From: Ferruginibacter sp. HRS2-29 | GTDB lineage: Bacteria; Bacteroidota; Bacteroidia; Chitinophagales; Chitinophagaceae | Reading direction: 5' to 3' | DNA: 64,000 nt | Assembly (NCBI RefSeq): GCF_024343615.1 | Contig: NZ_RJUB01000143.1 | Span: 31,057 to 95,056 of the forward strand | Shown here: positions 63,508 to 64,000 of the stretch, piece by piece | How positions within the stretch are numbered: the first letter of the stretch is position 1 | Layout: each line of letters begins with the position of its first letter | Translations under genes and position numbers: made by a program | The notes under the pieces: model-generated | Databases searched by the model: none | Told to the model about the DNA's origin: nothing | Seen by the model: the letters and a program-made list of their open reading frames with translations, nothing else

Positions 63508-63707
63508 TCAGCTTTTTGTACCGGCCCTGTTTTTTAAATGAATGGTTGGTACGTTTTGTACCAGCCCCCTATCTTTTTTATTAATCCGGTACATTTTGTA
63601 CCGGGACATTGTATTTTCTACTCCCCTGGTACAATTTGTACCTACCCTCCTTTTTTTACGAAGGGTGGGTACATTCTTTTTTATGCCCTTCTGTTTAAAG
63701 CAATGAA
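63508..63707. promoter_or_regulatory. Operator array: GGTAC-N5-GTACC palindromes every 40 bp
   Basis: Three perfect palindromes start at 63548 (GGTACGTTTTGTACC), 63588 (CCGGTAC-ATTTT-GTACCGG when extended) and 63628 (GGTACAATTTGTACC). The left halves are exactly 40 bp apart. The same 40-bp register continues as half sites: a right half GTACC at 63518-63522 and a left half GGTAC at 63668-63672. The 25-bp spacers differ but are T-rich. The array ends 15 bp before the XRE start codon. Confidence 0.85.
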
Positions 63708-64000
63708 TAAACGTCTTAGAGTATTCACCCATTTTGGCAAAAACGTTGCAGAAAAAGGCGACTTTTTTCCCACACTGAAATTCCCCCCATATACTATTGC
63801 CACTTTTTGATAAAAACGTTTCAAATACCATCAACTTTTTTTTAAAAAGATTTTTCAATAATTAATTCATTTGTTGACTACCAGGATTTTTTTTTGATAC
63901 CCGGGAACAAAGCAAAACAAAAGTTCAAAGCCAGACCAGTTGGCCAACCGGTTGGTCAACCCCCAACAGTTTTGATACTGAATAGCTTATGGGCAAAAAA
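63708..64000. other. Right-edge intergenic region
   Basis: No gene is seen. The tract is A/T-rich with homopolymers, and holds a 12-bp palindrome CCAACCGGTTGG at 63944-63955 within a larger GACCAGTTGGCCAACC... symmetrical block. The promoter of the XRE operon may lie in its left part or within the palindrome array. Confidence 0.5.

Noticed and set aside
63508..63858. A 116-codon minus-strand frame over the palindrome array
   Set aside because: It is a translation of the 40-bp repeat units (recurring NVPT and GTxxTR-like words), has no family character and covers the probable promoter of the XRE gene.

Overview
The window looks like a chromosomal segment of a Bacteroidota bacterium, most likely Chitinophagaceae or a close relative (inference). 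The support is SusC/SusD pairs, T9SS C-terminal sorting domains, TAnnTTTG-type -7 promoter boxes with weak Shine-Dalgarno signals, PafA-type phosphatase, and small lineage-typical families (DUF6370-like, DUF6161-like). No rRNA, tRNA, transposase or integrase gene was seen.

Layout. 0-2.7 kb: the end of a thioredoxin-like gene, a small unknown, a methyltransferase paired with a GcvH-like protein that lacks the lipoyl lysine, and a divergent Crp/Fnr regulator. 2.8-9.1 kb: a tripartite RND efflux operon (fusion protein, pump, outer membrane channel) closed by a strong terminator. 9.2-19.7 kb: a complete type II-C CRISPR-Cas locus with a tracrRNA on the minus strand, a very large cas9 (1510 codons), cas1, cas2, and an array of 57 identical 47-bp repeats and 56 spacers, followed by a decayed 58th repeat. 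19.75-38.7 kb: a starch/maltodextrin utilisation locus with an MFS sugar transporter, SusA-like GH13, a T9SS-secreted multidomain GH13, a Nudix-type regulator, SusC, SusD, two SusE/F-like lipoproteins and a GH31 glucosidase. An operator, TGTGTA-N5-TACACA, recurs before three of its transcription units. 38.7-49.8 kb: a Fic protein bracketed by inverted copies of a foldback element, a PafA phosphatase, an alpha-oxoamine synthase (sphingolipid or sulfonolipid type), a small cysteine protein, a monoacylglycerol-lipase-like hydrolase, a VOC protein, a T9SS-secreted PHP-domain protein and an amino acid permease. 50.1-60.5 kb: a CDGSH protein and an AT-rich type I restriction operon on the minus strand (hsdR, DUF6161-like membrane protein, hsdS, DUF262/HNH protein, frameshifted hsdM, small unknown). 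60.5-64 kb: small regulators, a lipoprotein, long repeat tracts, and an XRE regulator preceded by an array of palindromes spaced exactly 40 bp apart.

How it works together. Two defence loci (CRISPR-Cas9 and type I R-M with extra DUF262 and DUF6161 proteins) sit around a starch utilisation system. In that system SusC/D/E-like proteins bind and import glucans, secreted GH13 and periplasmic GH13/GH31 enzymes cut them, the MFS protein imports the products, and the Nudix-type protein probably controls expression. Many intergenic regions are occupied by foldback (inverted repeat) elements. The strongest candidates for something undescribed are the 40-bp-phased palindrome array at 63.5 kb, the Nudix regulator/operator pair, the composite R-M operon, and the CRISPR array details (one protospacer taken twice with a 1-nt shift; array polarity opposite to inferred crRNA transcription).
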